DNA of 64,000 nucleotides from an uncultured Verrucomicrobiae bacterium (GCA_943788245.1 CALSPN010000005.1:44472-108471); one strand, 5' to 3'; shown: positions 18,019 through 29,510, numbered from the stretch's first letter. Program-made: numbers and translations. Notes: generated from the letters alone by a model not told the origin.

Positions 18019-19958
18019 GAGCTTAAGTAGGTATAATCTGACAATCCCTTGTCATAGTCGCGAAGTAAGCGCATTCCCTCTCGTGGCTTCATTTGATCAG
18101 CCTTGATTGCCCTGTCCACCTGACGCTTCATGTGACGCTTGAGTTCACGCTGATCATATTGAACCGAAGACAAAGCCAAACCCACATTGCTTCCTTCGAT
18201 CACTTCCTCAATGTAGTAACCAGAAGGTTCGTCTTCATCCAGAAATACGTGCGCTTCATTTACTTTGCCAAACAGATTGTGAAGATCGCCCATAATATCC
18301 TGGTAAGCCCCCATCAAAAAGAACCCTAGATAATAGTCATCCTTTAAGTGACCCGACTCATCGACTTGAATGTCATGCAAGGGAAGCGTATTTGACGTAT
18401 CTTCAAAATCAATGAATCTGTCCACTTTACCATCTGAATCACAAGTGATGTCAACAAGCGTACCCTCACATTCGGGGGCTGTCTTAAGTTTGTTGATGGG
18501 CATGATGGGAAATAACTGATCCAAGGCCCAATGATCTAGAAGGGATTGAAATACGCTAAAGTTGCAAAGGTACTGGTCTGCAAGCTGGTCCTTCAACTGA
18601 CGGATTTCCTCTGGCACGTGAGCTTTGCCTCGATAGCTTTCTAGGACACCTTTTCCTATCTCCCAGAATAAAGTTTCTATCTTGGCCTTGTCTACTAATT
18701 CCAAAAGACCAAGCGTAAACATGTTATACGCGTCGTCCTTGCGTTCCAATGCGTCATGGTAAGCTTCGAGTCGATTGAGATTAGTCAGGTTGTCTCTCAT
18801 TTCGAGCAGCTCCTTGACCAGAGGATGCTCATCTGCATTGTAAGTAAAATGATCCGCAGGGGTGCCTTTTTTAATAGAACCAAGGACCTCGACAAGAAGC
18901 ACGCTGTGATGCGCCACAATTGCACGACCACTTTCACTCGTGATTTGCGGATGAGGAACTTCCTCCGCATCGCACACGTTTCCAAGATAGTAAACAATAT
19001 CGTTGGCATACTCCTGAAGGGTATAATTGGTGGAACTTTCAAAGGCGGTCCGACTGCCATCATAATCCACACCAAGCCCTCCCCCAACATCTACAGTTTC
19101 AATTTTAAATCCTAACTTATAGAGTTTGGCATAAAGACGAGCAGCTTCCTGTGTTGCCTTTTTGAAAGTCAGAATATCTGGAACTTGAGAGCCAATGTGA
19201 AAGTGAAGCAGCTTGAAGCAATGCTCCATTTTTTCCTTTTTCAACAACTCGGATGCGGCTACCAATTCACTCGTACTCAGTCCAAATTTTGCATTTTCCC
19301 CGGCACTTTCAGCCCATTTACCAGCTCCTTTGCTGAGCAGACGAGCGCGAATACCAATCATGGGCTCAACTCCGACCTTTCGAGAAATGGCAATTATTTG
19401 GTTAAGCTCTTCCATCTTTTCAACCACCAAGATAACTTGCTTGTTGAGCTTGATTCCCATCAATGCCATGTGGATATACCCACTATCTTTGTAGCCATTG
19501 CAAACCATCAGGCTACCGGGAGAGTCCTGAAGGGACATGGCAGCAAATAATTCAGGCTTGCTGCCAACCTCCAACCCCATTCCAAAGGGCTTACCACCTT
19601 CCATGATTTCCTCAACCACTTCTTTAAGTTGATTAACCTTGATTGGAAAGACACCCCGGTAAGTGTTTTTGTAATCGCACTCCTTGATAGCTCGTTGGAA
19701 GGATTGATTGATCGAAGCGACCCGGTGTTTGAGGATGTCCTGAAACCGAATGAGTATGGGAAATTTAAGACCTCTGGATTTTGCCTCTTCGACAATGTCC
19801 ATCATATCTACCGAGCCACCCGCATCTTGCAAAGGGTATGCAGTCGCATGCCCTTCCTCGTTGATTCCAAAATAGTTGGCACCCCAACGATTGATATGGT
19901 AGAGCTCGCTCGCCTTGTCCACTGACCACGCTTCAAATTTTTCCTTCAAATCTCTCAT
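18015..19958 (-). CDS. speA: Biosynthetic arginine decarboxylase (SpeA type)
   Basis: 647 residues, normal for the large PLP-dependent fold-III enzyme. It converts arginine to agmatine, the first step of putrescine synthesis by the agmatine route. The PLP-binding lysine lies in GVFPIKVNQLKEVVEE (Lys107), the substrate/PLP pocket in LLHFHIGSQVPD and VDVGGGLGVDYDGS, and the distal catalytic region in LVDITCDSDGKVDRF. It is the first gene of a two-gene unit with the membrane protein at 17278-18018. Confidence 0.97.
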   Translation of the reverse strand: MRDLKEKFEAWSVDKASELYHINRWGANYFGINEEGHATAYPLQDAGGSVDMMDIVEEAKSRGLKFPILIRFQDILKHRVASINQSFQRAIKECDYKNTYRGVFPIKVNQLKEVVEEIMEGGKPFGMGLEVGSKPELFAAMSLQDSPGSLMVCNGYKDSGYIHMALMGIKLNKQVILVVEKMEELNQIIAISRKVGVEPMIGIRARLLSKGAGKWAESAGENAKFGLSTSELVAASELLKKEKMEHCFKLLHFHIGSQVPDILTFKKATQEAARLYAKLYKLGFKIETVDVGGGLGVDYDGSRTAFESSTNYTLQEYANDIVYYLGNVCDAEEVPHPQITSESGRAIVAHHSVLLVEVLGSIKKGTPADHFTYNADEHPLVKELLEMRDNLTNLNRLEAYHDALERKDDAYNMFTLGLLELVDKAKIETLFWEIGKGVLESYRGKAHVPEEIRQLKDQLADQYLCNFSVFQSLLDHWALDQLFPIMPINKLKTAPECEGTLVDITCDSDGKVDRFIDFEDTSNTLPLHDIQVDESGHLKDDYYLGFFLMGAYQDIMGDLHNLFGKVNEAHVFLDEDEPSGYYIEEVIEGSNVGLALSSVQYDQRELKRHMKRQVDRAIKADQMKPREGMRLLRDYDKGLSDYTYLSS

Positions 19959-20259
19959 TCGACCTAAAATAGGATGAGACGCACTATATCGGGAGGTTTC
20001 AGGAATTCAATAATCTGTGTACTCTTTTTGAAGGAAAACGAATCAGGCAGAAATCATACAAAATGCTTCTGGAAACATCCAAAAACCCCGCTTTCAGCAG
20101 GATCAATTCAAACATTCACTTTGATGTCATTCGCAATCCAAATGTGTTTTATTTTAATTTATTGAGCCAAATATTTCTTTTCTAGATCATTAAACCAATT
20201 TTCCCCAATCGAAAATAAACTTGAATTGAAAATAAAAAAATTTAAGTTTTTTGTGATTT

Positions 20260-20703
20260 ATGAGAACAGCAAAAGAAATTGACCAACAAATCAAGTCACT
20301 ACTCAAAGAAAAAGAGTCATTGAAGAATATTAACCCAAATAAAACCCACAAAGAAATAATGCATGATATATCAGATCCACTTAATTTGATTAAAAATGTA
20401 TTTAAGGATCACGGATTGAAGTTCAGTAAAGAAATCGTTAAAGGAGAATTATATGCTTTTAAGTTTAAATCCGATAAAAATTTCAAAAAGCTGGATCAAT
20501 CGATGGTTTACGATTTCCTGAAGGGGAAAGAATACAATGATTTATGGGCAAGCAAAAGGGATTTGAATAAATATTTCCCTAATACAGATTGCACGGAATA
20601 TATAAAATCTAGAAACACGCATCAAATACGAAGATTTGATCAAAAAGGCCAAATAACTCATTCTGTTTTACGAGGTCAGAAAATATTGTATTTACTCAAA
20701 TGA
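20260..20703 (+). CDS. Hypothetical AT-rich protein
   Basis: 147 residues, lysine-rich, starting with a short coiled-coil-like helix (EIDQQIKSLLKEKESLKN). The base composition is much more AT-rich than its neighbours. I do not recognise the family; the N-terminal helix recalls H-NS-like or KfrA-like small DNA-binding proteins, but the AT-hook core is not there. The upstream 300 bp (19959-20259) is AT-rich and shows no other gene. Composition suggests acquisition from outside. Confidence 0.55.
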   Translation: MRTAKEIDQQIKSLLKEKESLKNINPNKTHKEIMHDISDPLNLIKNVFKDHGLKFSKEIVKGELYAFKFKSDKNFKKLDQSMVYDFLKGKEYNDLWASKRDLNKYFPNTDCTEYIKSRNTHQIRRFDQKGQITHSVLRGQKILYLLK

Positions 20704-20931
20704 ATAATTTTAATCTTTCATATTGAATAAGGTTGAACCAGATCGGACTTTTCAAAATGTGGCAGTCCAGAACGATGTTCAGGAAGGGAGTAGAAGGATC
20801 AGGGGAAAATTTATTTCATGATATCAGAGCTTGATGGGAAATTGGAGATATAGATAAATGGTATTACGAAGGTTATCCATGTGTTTTTTGCAAGAGATCA
20901 CAGCTTGAATATGGGTCTTCGTTGAGGTTGC

Positions 20932-21702
20932 ATGAGTGCCATGGGATTTATTGCTTTGAAACAAATTGTCAAGGAATGTAACAAGGAACTCCAAACCTAT
21001 CAGATCGAGGACTGGCCAGGGGCTGTCAACGGGCTTCAAGTAGAGAATAACGGGCAAATACACAAGATAGCGGCTGCTGTAGATGGAACCTTTGCAACAG
21101 CCCAGAAGGCAGTAGAGCAAAACGCCGATTTATTGATTGTTCATCACGGATTATTCTGGAACAAAACTCATCCGTGGACAGGCAGGAGGTATGCATTCAT
21201 GAAATTTTTGATAGATCACAATCTTGCCGTCTACAGCTCACACCTCCCTCTGGATGTGCATCCGGTTTTAGGCAACAACGCACGACTCTGCCATGCCTTG
21301 GGATTCACGAAGATCAAACCTTTTTTCAAGGATAAAGGGAGGGAGCTCGGTTTATGTGCAGGTAAAAAAATCTTGCGAGCCACACTAATGGAAAACCTCG
21401 AAGGAATTTTAGGAACAAAGCCAACGTTGTTGCCCGGTGGGCCTGAGCTCTGCCAAAAAATCGGAGTGGTGACAGGAGGGGCTGGGGCCGAACTTGCCAT
21501 TGCTGCCCGCGAGGGGGTAGATACGTTCATCACAGGTGAAGGCCCTCATTGGACATTCGCTTTGGCCGAAGACTTGGGCATCAACGTGATTTATGGAGGA
21601 CATTATGCTACGGAGACCTTTGGTGTAAAAGCTTTGGCCGAGCAACTTTCCGATCGATACAAGCTGCCCTGGACTTTCATTGATCATCCAACAGGACTTT
21701 AA
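20932..21702 (+). CDS. Nif3-like dinuclear metal-centre protein
   Basis: 256 residues of the NIF3/YbgI family, which forms hexameric toroids with a two-metal site. Metal ligands are visible in LLIVHHGLFWNKTHP, in YSSHLPLDVHP, and in the C-terminal ITGEGPHWTFALAE and IYGGHYATETFG. The cellular reaction of the family is not settled. The gene stands alone. Confidence 0.93.
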   Translation: MSAMGFIALKQIVKECNKELQTYQIEDWPGAVNGLQVENNGQIHKIAAAVDGTFATAQKAVEQNADLLIVHHGLFWNKTHPWTGRRYAFMKFLIDHNLAVYSSHLPLDVHPVLGNNARLCHALGFTKIKPFFKDKGRELGLCAGKKILRATLMENLEGILGTKPTLLPGGPELCQKIGVVTGGAGAELAIAAREGVDTFITGEGPHWTFALAEDLGINVIYGGHYATETFGVKALAEQLSDRYKLPWTFIDHPTGL

Positions 21703-22449
21703 CAGCACTTGAATAATTTTGACTGATTCAACCCAAACAAGATAGATCCAACGACTCTTACCTGATGGAGGTTTTCAACGATTTTAGACATCTGAGATGA
21801 TTGTGCTTAAATGTCCTGCCGCCCAAGAAAAGAAAGAGCGTCTACTCAAGTGACACCCGATAAGAACATTCCCTCCTTTCTGTTTTTGATGAATGATAAT
21901 GAGCCTTTTCAATTGTCAGGGCTCGCAGAAGAATAATGGTTAAATTTTATCAACATGTTCTTTTTTGTTCACATTGATCATAAATGCCCACTTTCTGGAG
22001 ATTTATCATAAGAGTTCACCTGTTTAATTATTTATGTGTATAAGCCATATTAATAAATAGATGAGAGGTTTTTAATACCCATTCACGCTTTGAACGGAAG
22101 CACCTCAGGTGTTCCGAGAAAAGGTCAGCTCAAACGAATTTATCAGAACCGCATTTAAAAGGAATGGTTCCTTTGATAACTTTAAATATGAAACTTCCGT
22201 GAAAGATCGAAGGAGTTTAAAGTTTCATTGCATTCAGATGAGGTATTGTGGCCTTGAGTGCTACCTCTGAAAATACTCCGCCATGAAGTTTTTGGGCTTT
22301 TCTACGAGTGCCTCTTCTCAAAATTAATTTACAGGTTCATTTGTGATAGAAAGCCTCAGCCAAGAGATACCAATTCTAATGCACAATTTGAAAAATAGTA
22401 AGGTGGCAAACAAGCCATTGAATCTTTGATCAACACGAAGAATGACGTT
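21703..22449. other. Gene-free interval with two adjacent hairpins
   Basis: No credible ORF in 747 bp. Two stem-loops lie next to each other: AAAGGAA-TGG-TTCCTTT at 22158-22174 (7 bp, perfect) and a longer imperfect one at 22178-22224 pairing AACTTT and AAACTTCC with GGAGTTT and AAAGTT. Neither has a T-run. They could belong to a small RNA or to a leader, but no promoter was identified. Confidence 0.35.
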
Positions 22450-23292
22450 TCAAGGACAAAGCTCAACCACGATAGCAGTGATGTTATCTTTGCCAGAAGC
22501 ATCAAGAGCTTCTTTAACCACAGCCTCGGCTGGGTTCAAATCCTTAAGGTAGGGAGGTGGTTTTGATACTGTTTTTTCGACGGTGTAGGGAGTAATGCCA
22601 TCTGCCACACCATCAGTGCAAAATACAAGTCGATCCTCTTGACCTAAAGTCAATCGCCCCAATTGAGGTGAACTGCAAGCACGCCCACTGCCTATCGATT
22701 TTTCGAGCACATTATTTGAGGCATGACGTCGGGCTTCCTCTGAAGACAACTTGCCTTCCCGCACCTTGCGAGCGGCCACTGTATGATCATTTGTCAGTTG
22801 ATCAATGGAACCTTTGGAAGGCAAATGATAGATCCGGCTGTCTCCCAAGTGAGCAAAGTGAAGAACCCTTTGATGTATCCAGCCAATGCTTAAGGTAGCT
22901 CCCATATTACAACACTCTTGATAGTGGCTTGAGACTTTCAGAATAGCATCGTGAATCTGCCCACAAAAAGCAGTAAGTATTTTGTTATAATCTATTTGAG
23001 AAACTTTTCTGCCTCGATGAAACTCACGTGAAATCAGGTCGGAAATCGATCTCAATGCCGATTGGCTGGCATACTCTCCCGCTTCTGCCCCCCCAATGCC
23101 ATCGCTTACTGCGAAAATAAAATGATTGTTCTCTGATAAAGCCGTTCCTTCTTTGCCTAGGTAACAAAGCTCGCATTCATCAAACATCAGCAGCAGGAAC
23201 GAATCCTCATTGTTGCGACGATATCGGCCAGGATTCGTTTGGGCCGTCCATTTGATGTCATGCATCTTATCCATACCACTCATAGAATTCAC
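22450..23292 (-). CDS. PP2C-family protein phosphatase
   Basis: 280 residues. All PP2C metal-binding blocks are visible: an N-terminal RRNNEDSFLL, FAVSDGIGGAEAGEYAS, HLGDSRIYHLP, LVFCTDGVADGI and KDNITAIVVEL. It removes phosphate from Ser/Thr residues. Its start overlaps the stop of the upstream mini-kinase gene by four bases, giving a coupled kinase-phosphatase pair. A Ser/Thr kinase also occurs at 42 kb but is not linked. Confidence 0.95.
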   Translation of the reverse strand: MNSMSGMDKMHDIKWTAQTNPGRYRRNNEDSFLLLMFDECELCYLGKEGTALSENNHFIFAVSDGIGGAEAGEYASQSALRSISDLISREFHRGRKVSQIDYNKILTAFCGQIHDAILKVSSHYQECCNMGATLSIGWIHQRVLHFAHLGDSRIYHLPSKGSIDQLTNDHTVAARKVREGKLSSEEARRHASNNVLEKSIGSGRACSSPQLGRLTLGQEDRLVFCTDGVADGITPYTVEKTVSKPPPYLKDLNPAEAVVKEALDASGKDNITAIVVELCP

Positions 23293-23705
23293 TGTTTCCC
23301 AATCACATCCTCTTGCCTCAAACCTTCACCACTTCCCTTGAGGATGGCGAATTCGAAATCAATGATGCAAAAGCGCCCCAGCTGAGTGCTGTATGTCACG
23401 TTGCGCGCAAAAGGGTCGTCATGAACGACGCCGAAAGATTCGAGCTCTTCGAACAGACTTTTGAGCTTGCTGGGGCTCAGGCTTTGCACAATGGCTCCGA
23501 CATTAGTGGTCACGAGGTAAAGCGCTTCAGAATCTTTTTGGACCAGCTTAGGGACAAAATCACAACCCTGTTTTCCCAAGTATTCAAGCATACGGACTTC
23601 ATTGTCAAAACGCTCTTGAGCATGTTTCCCGCTGAAGCGCTTGTGAACTCGACCGTCAAAGCCGATGTGCACCGTCGATCGCGGTGTGTTTTTCATTTCA
23701 CGCAT
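23289..23705 (-). CDS. Minimal RIO/lipopolysaccharide-kinase-like protein kinase fold
   Basis: Only 138 residues. A short N-lobe-like start (VHIGFDGRVHKRFSGKHAQ, with a possible ATP lysine) leads to a catalytic-loop-like VVHDDPFARNV (HxD plus Asn) and a metal-binding-like FCIIDFEFAI (DFE in place of DFG). The glycine loop and activation segment are missing, so it resembles the small kinase-fold proteins of the RIO/Bud32/WaaP type more than classical Ser/Thr kinases. Overlap with the PP2C gene implies joint expression. Activity is not assured. Confidence 0.65.
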   Translation of the reverse strand: MREMKNTPRSTVHIGFDGRVHKRFSGKHAQERFDNEVRMLEYLGKQGCDFVPKLVQKDSEALYLVTTNVGAIVQSLSPSKLKSLFEELESFGVVHDDPFARNVTYSTQLGRFCIIDFEFAILKGSGEGLRQEDVIGKQ

Positions 23706-24026
23706 GACAACGTGAAATTAACACGAGCGTGAAAAGCGATCCAGCAAGTAAAACGATGGGAAGAACAAGGAACTCCTGAAGCTGGTCAATCTCTGTTTGG
23801 TCCGACATGAAATGTCCACGGCACTCAGCACCAGAAACCGTATCAAGATGGAAGATGCCTATTTGGCTTTATTCTATCAGGAGTATGATTAAATTTTGAA
23901 AACTGCCCGAAGACAAAAAATATTTGAGAGATGGTTCACTTTTTGCTTAAATGATCTCAGGGTTGCTGGTGCCTCTAATTGTCCAGTGCCTTTGACGTTA
24001 GAAAATAAAACTGAATTATTCATCAT

Positions 24027-25046
24027 ATGCCTAAATACAAGCTCGAATACATCTGGCTAGACGGCTACCAGCCTGTTCCCAACCTGCGCGGCAAAACCAA
24101 AATCGTCGGCGAAGCGCCTCAATCTGTAGAAGATTGCCCACTTTGGGGTTTTGACGGCAGTTCCACTCAGCAAGCAGAGGGTGGCAATTCCGATTGCATG
24201 CTGAAGCCTGTTGGACTCTACCCGGACGCAGCACGCGACAATGCTTTCATCGTCATGTGCGAAGTCATGATGCCAGACTGCACGACCCCCCACCCTTCGA
24301 ATTATCGTGCAACCATTCTGGATGATCCCGGAATGGATGCCTGGTTTGGCTTGGAGCAAGAATATTTTCTCTACCATAAGGAGCGCCCACTAGGCTGGCC
24401 AAGCGAAGGCTTCCCTGGTCCTCAAGGTGAATACTACACCGGGGTGGGCTACGCCAATGTTGGATCTGTTGCCAGAGAAATAGTGGAACAACATCTTGAA
24501 CTTTGCCTCGAAGCGGGGATTAACCACGAAGGTATCAATGCTGAGGTGGCAAAAGGCCAGTGGGAATTCCAGGTTTTCTCAAAAGGTTCCAAAAAATGTG
24601 CGGATGATATTTGGGTAGCACGCTACCTGTTGATGCGCCTTTGCGAATCTTACGAGGTGGATGTTGAATGGCATTGCAAGCCTTTCCGCGGGGACTGGAA
24701 TGGATCAGGCATGCACTGCAACTTTTCGACCAAACACCTGCGTGAAGTTGGTGGCAAAGATTACTTCATGAAGTTAATGGATGCGTTCGAAAAGAACAAA
24801 GAGGAGCATATTGCCGCTTACGGACCAGAAAATCACCTGCGTTTGACAGGACTGCATGAAACCCAGTCTATCGACAAGTTCAGTTGGGGTATTGCAGATC
24901 GTGGCGCTTCCATTCGTGTACCACACAGCTTTGCTCAAAATGACTGGAAAGGTTATCTGGAAGATCGTCGTCCCAATTCACAGGGTGATCCATACCAAAT
25001 CTGCTCACGCGTTCTCAAGACCATTGCAGAAGTTCCAACTGCTTAG
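24027..25046 (+). CDS. Glutamine synthetase, type II (eukaryote-like GSII)
   Basis: 339 residues, the length of GSII rather than the ~470 residues of GlnA type I. It makes glutamine from glutamate, ammonia and ATP. Family motifs: beta-grasp start LEYIWLDGYQ, LWGFDGSSTQQAEG (substrate Asp), FGLEQEYFLY (metal Glu), AEVAKGQWEFQVF, GDWNGSGMHCNFSTK, NHLRLTGLHET and DRGASIRVPH. It lacks the adenylylation loop, so control by GlnE is not expected. It is monocistronic with a strong terminator after it. Confidence 0.96.
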   Translation: MPKYKLEYIWLDGYQPVPNLRGKTKIVGEAPQSVEDCPLWGFDGSSTQQAEGGNSDCMLKPVGLYPDAARDNAFIVMCEVMMPDCTTPHPSNYRATILDDPGMDAWFGLEQEYFLYHKERPLGWPSEGFPGPQGEYYTGVGYANVGSVAREIVEQHLELCLEAGINHEGINAEVAKGQWEFQVFSKGSKKCADDIWVARYLLMRLCESYEVDVEWHCKPFRGDWNGSGMHCNFSTKHLREVGGKDYFMKLMDAFEKNKEEHIAAYGPENHLRLTGLHETQSIDKFSWGIADRGASIRVPHSFAQNDWKGYLEDRRPNSQGDPYQICSRVLKTIAEVPTA

Positions 25047-25075
25047 CCCATTCAAGTTGGTTATTGACCTTCGAC

Positions 25076-25107
25076 AAGCCTTCTCTCCGACCGGAGAGAA
25101 GGCTTTT
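25076..25107 (+). terminator. Rho-independent terminator after glutamine synthetase
   Basis: A perfect 13-bp stem AAGCCTTCTCTCC/GGAGAGAAGGCTT with loop GACC and a short T-run. It may also serve the convergent small gene at 25114-25380. Confidence 0.93.
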
Positions 25108-25113
25108 TGCGTT

Positions 25114-25380
25114 TTACAAACATTCGATATTGGATTCGTCTATCCGCTGATCCCTGGCTTCATTAAAGTAATCAAGCTTGCTCAATTTGAGTCGAACGAT
25201 CTCTGGTAAATCCATGTTGTCTGTCAATGCACTTCCGTTTTCCATTATCCATGCAGCAAAAGGTCCTTCAGCCTGAGGCGCTCCCAAAATTTCGAATTGG
25301 CTGGGGTCTAATGCAATGGTATCCGTGACATAACGATGCGTCACCGTGCGAACTCCCCGTATCCTGACTATTTTCTTCAT
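25114..25380 (-). CDS. Small hypothetical protein
   Basis: 88 residues beginning MKKIVRIRGVRTVTHRYV, mixed alpha/beta, without signal peptide or membrane segment and with an acidic C-terminus. It is convergent with glutamine synthetase and abuts its terminator. No family recognised; reality is supported by a clean start and non-antisense position only. Confidence 0.5.
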   Translation of the reverse strand: MKKIVRIRGVRTVTHRYVTDTIALDPSQFEILGAPQAEGPFAAWIMENGSALTDNMDLPEIVRLKLSKLDYFNEARDQRIDESNIECL

Positions 25381-25509
25381 GATTCCAATTTAACTCAAAA
25401 AACTTCAAGCGCCATTATCTTGAACCATGTAGGTGAATTAAAGTATTTCGCATTCACCTCCCTCTCAAAAGGTCTTTGATTCATGGAAAGTTTTTGAGAT
25501 TGTTTTGGG

Positions 25510-26977
<1,468 letters not shown>

Positions 26978-27137
26978 GCCTTGTTTGAGGAAGTGCCTGC
27001 GATGGGTGCTTTTCTTGCAATTTATCAGCTAACCTCAACCCTTGGATATCAGAACCTGATCTAGGTATTGAAGGCCAAAGAAAAAAGGCAATGTTACTCG
27101 CAATATCCGCAGTTGAACGATTGCCTTCTGTTTCGAT

Positions 27138-27587
27138 ATGAGATACAGATTAAATATGGATCTAAACACAAATGTGGTCATCTATGATGGGGACTGCCCA
27201 TTGTGCACTTTTCAGATGAAGTTGCTGACATGGATGGACTGGTTCAATGTGACGACGTTAGTTCCGTTATCCAATCCTAAGATACAGAGTATCGCACCGC
27301 AGTTGAAGCGCGAGGACTTGATGGCAGCAATCCATTGCATCGACAAAAAAGGAAAAATTCAGCGCGGTGCACGTTGTATTCGGTTTGTTTCTCTTAGAAT
27401 GCCGCTGTTAATCCCACTTGCCATTATTCTTTGGATTCCTGGAGTCATTTGGATTGCAGAAAAGGTTTACCAGTGGATCAGTGCAAATCGGTTGATCCTG
27501 AGTCGGGTTTTTGGGTGTAAAGATGCATGCGGGATAGTCCCACAACGTCAACGAAAACAGGAAGATGTGTTTAACAAACCTTCCTGA
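27138..27587 (+). CDS. DCC-family (DUF393) thiol-disulfide-oxidoreductase-like protein
   Basis: 149 residues with the family start NVVIYDGDCPLCTFQMKLL (DxxCxxC), the repeated LVPLSNP strand, a hydrophobic helix (PLLIPLAIILWIPGVIWIAEK) and a YxWISANR end. DCC proteins are thioredoxin-like and often small membrane-associated redox proteins; the substrate is unknown. A shorter start at MDLNTNV is possible. It lies 42 bp upstream of the squalene-hopene cyclase gene in the same direction. Confidence 0.9.
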   Translation: MRYRLNMDLNTNVVIYDGDCPLCTFQMKLLTWMDWFNVTTLVPLSNPKIQSIAPQLKREDLMAAIHCIDKKGKIQRGARCIRFVSLRMPLLIPLAIILWIPGVIWIAEKVYQWISANRLILSRVFGCKDACGIVPQRQRKQEDVFNKPS

Positions 27588-27629
27588 ATCCCTGCCTGAT
27601 CCCTCCATTCTCAAAAAACCCCACAGAGA

Positions 27630-29510
27630 ATGATTTCAGATTGCATTGATGCAACACGCTTCAAGGTTTGCCATGAAAAGGTTGTGGCAGACCTACTTGC
27701 ATCTCGCAATGCATCTCATCATTGGGAGGGATACTTGTCGAGCAGCGCATTGTCCACCGCCACTGCTGTTACGGCTTTGACCCTTATAAATGATGATCAG
27801 AAAAATAAATCAACAAACACCAAAGCATTTCAGGAAAAGGGTATTCAATGGCTAACAGATCACGTCAATGACGATGGAGGTTGGGGGGATACGACACTGA
27901 GCTTAAGCAATATTAGCACGACAGCTTTGGTATGGGCTGCATTTGGAGCAGTTGAGGGAGCAACGGAAACGCATCATGAGTTGATGTCAAAAACCGAGTC
28001 ATGGCTGAGAGAAAAAGCGGGCTCCCTCTCCGTGGAATCTCTTTCCAAAGCAATTATTCACCGGTATGGAAAAGATAAAACCTTTTCAATCCCCATACTC
28101 ACGATGTGTGCGTTATCAGGACGTTTTGGAACCGGTCGAGCGGCATGGAAAACTGTATTAGCCTTACCCTTCGAACTCGCTGCATGCCCCCCAAAATGGT
28201 ACGCAGCCATGCGACTACCAGTGGTCAGTTATGCCTTACCGGCCCTGATTGCTATTGGCCAGGTGCGGCATTATTGGAGGCCAACACGAAACCCGATCAC
28301 ACGATTGCTTCGTTATTTAACGAAAAAGCCAACTCTTCGACGGCTACTCAATATTCAGCCCTCAAGCGGTGGTTTTCTGGAAGCCACACCGCTTACCAGC
28401 TTTGTAGTCATGAGTCTTGCGGGCTGCAAATTATCAACTCACCCGGTGGCTCAGGCAGGAGTTGAATTCCTGAAAACATCCATGCGCCCGGATGGAAGTT
28501 GGCCCATCGACACAAACCTTGCTACATGGGTCACTACACTTAGCGTTCAAAGCCTGGGAACAAGAGGCTTGAATGGGATAACTGCGGAGGAGAGAAACAG
28601 CATCCAGTCGTGGCTCGCAAATCAGCAGTATAAGGATACCCACCCTTTTACTCAGGCGAAACCCGGAGGGTGGTCGTGGACTGACTTACCAGGGGGTGTT
28701 CCGGATGCGGATGACACACCGGGTGCACTTCTGGCATTGCATAGTCTAACAGAGGATCCATCATCGGTTAAAAATCAGGCTTTGATGGGAATCCAATGGT
28801 TGCTGGATTTACAGAACAGTGACGGCGGAATCCCTACCTTTTGCAAGGGTTGGGGTAAGCTTCCTTTTGATCGCAGCAGTTCGGATTTAACCGCTCATTG
28901 CTTACGCGCCTGGAGTCTTTGGTATCCACACATGTCGCAACAAACTCAAAAAGCAATCGACAAAGCAATTCGGAGAGCGGTGTTTTTTCTGGAATCGAAT
29001 CAATTCGAAAATGGATACTGGCTTCCATTGTGGTTCGGAAATCAACACGCGGCAAATGATGAAAATCCGATTTATGGCACGAGCAAAGTCTTGGAAGGAT
29101 TCCTTTCGCTTGAATCGCCACACGATCAAAAGGTGTCTCACATGTTGGAAAAGGGGCTGAAATGGTTACTGGAACAACAAAACCCCGATGGTGGTTGGGG
29201 CGGTATTTTCAACACTGCCTCCACAAACGAGGAGACGGCTTTATGTATTTCAGTGATTGCCCAGATGTTGAAAAAACAGAAATTTGATAATCCAAGGACG
29301 ACTACCAAGTGCGAGGAAGCGCTGAGTCGTGGGCTGAAATGGTTACTACCTCGCATAGAGAACGATGCTTACCAGATGGTATCACCCATCGGATTTTATT
29401 TTGCAAAACTTTGGTACTTCGAAGCGATGTATCCTCTCGTATTCGTGGCAGGTGCGTTGAATCAGGTGGATCAATTATTACAAAAGGAAAACCTCGAGCC
29501 TGAAAGCTAG
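27630..29510 (+). CDS. shc: Squalene-hopene cyclase
   Basis: 626 residues, the class II triterpene cyclase length. The acid motif DADD (in GGVPDADDTPGALLAL, about residue 359) protonates the terminal double bond. Several QW repeats are visible (QWLTDHVNDDGGWGDT, QWLLDLQNSDGG, WLLEQQNPDGGWGG), and the GTGRAAWKTVLALPFELA segment corresponds to the membrane-inserted region. It converts squalene to hopene for hopanoid membranes. The preceding DCC protein is probably co-transcribed; other hopanoid genes are not in the window. A related squalene cyclase with other products is possible. Confidence 0.93.
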   Translation: MISDCIDATRFKVCHEKVVADLLASRNASHHWEGYLSSSALSTATAVTALTLINDDQKNKSTNTKAFQEKGIQWLTDHVNDDGGWGDTTLSLSNISTTALVWAAFGAVEGATETHHELMSKTESWLREKAGSLSVESLSKAIIHRYGKDKTFSIPILTMCALSGRFGTGRAAWKTVLALPFELAACPPKWYAAMRLPVVSYALPALIAIGQVRHYWRPTRNPITRLLRYLTKKPTLRRLLNIQPSSGGFLEATPLTSFVVMSLAGCKLSTHPVAQAGVEFLKTSMRPDGSWPIDTNLATWVTTLSVQSLGTRGLNGITAEERNSIQSWLANQQYKDTHPFTQAKPGGWSWTDLPGGVPDADDTPGALLALHSLTEDPSSVKNQALMGIQWLLDLQNSDGGIPTFCKGWGKLPFDRSSSDLTAHCLRAWSLWYPHMSQQTQKAIDKAIRRAVFFLESNQFENGYWLPLWFGNQHAANDENPIYGTSKVLEGFLSLESPHDQKVSHMLEKGLKWLLEQQNPDGGWGGIFNTASTNEETALCISVIAQMLKKQKFDNPRTTTKCEEALSRGLKWLLPRIENDAYQMVSPIGFYFAKLWYFEAMYPLVFVAGALNQVDQLLQKENLEPES

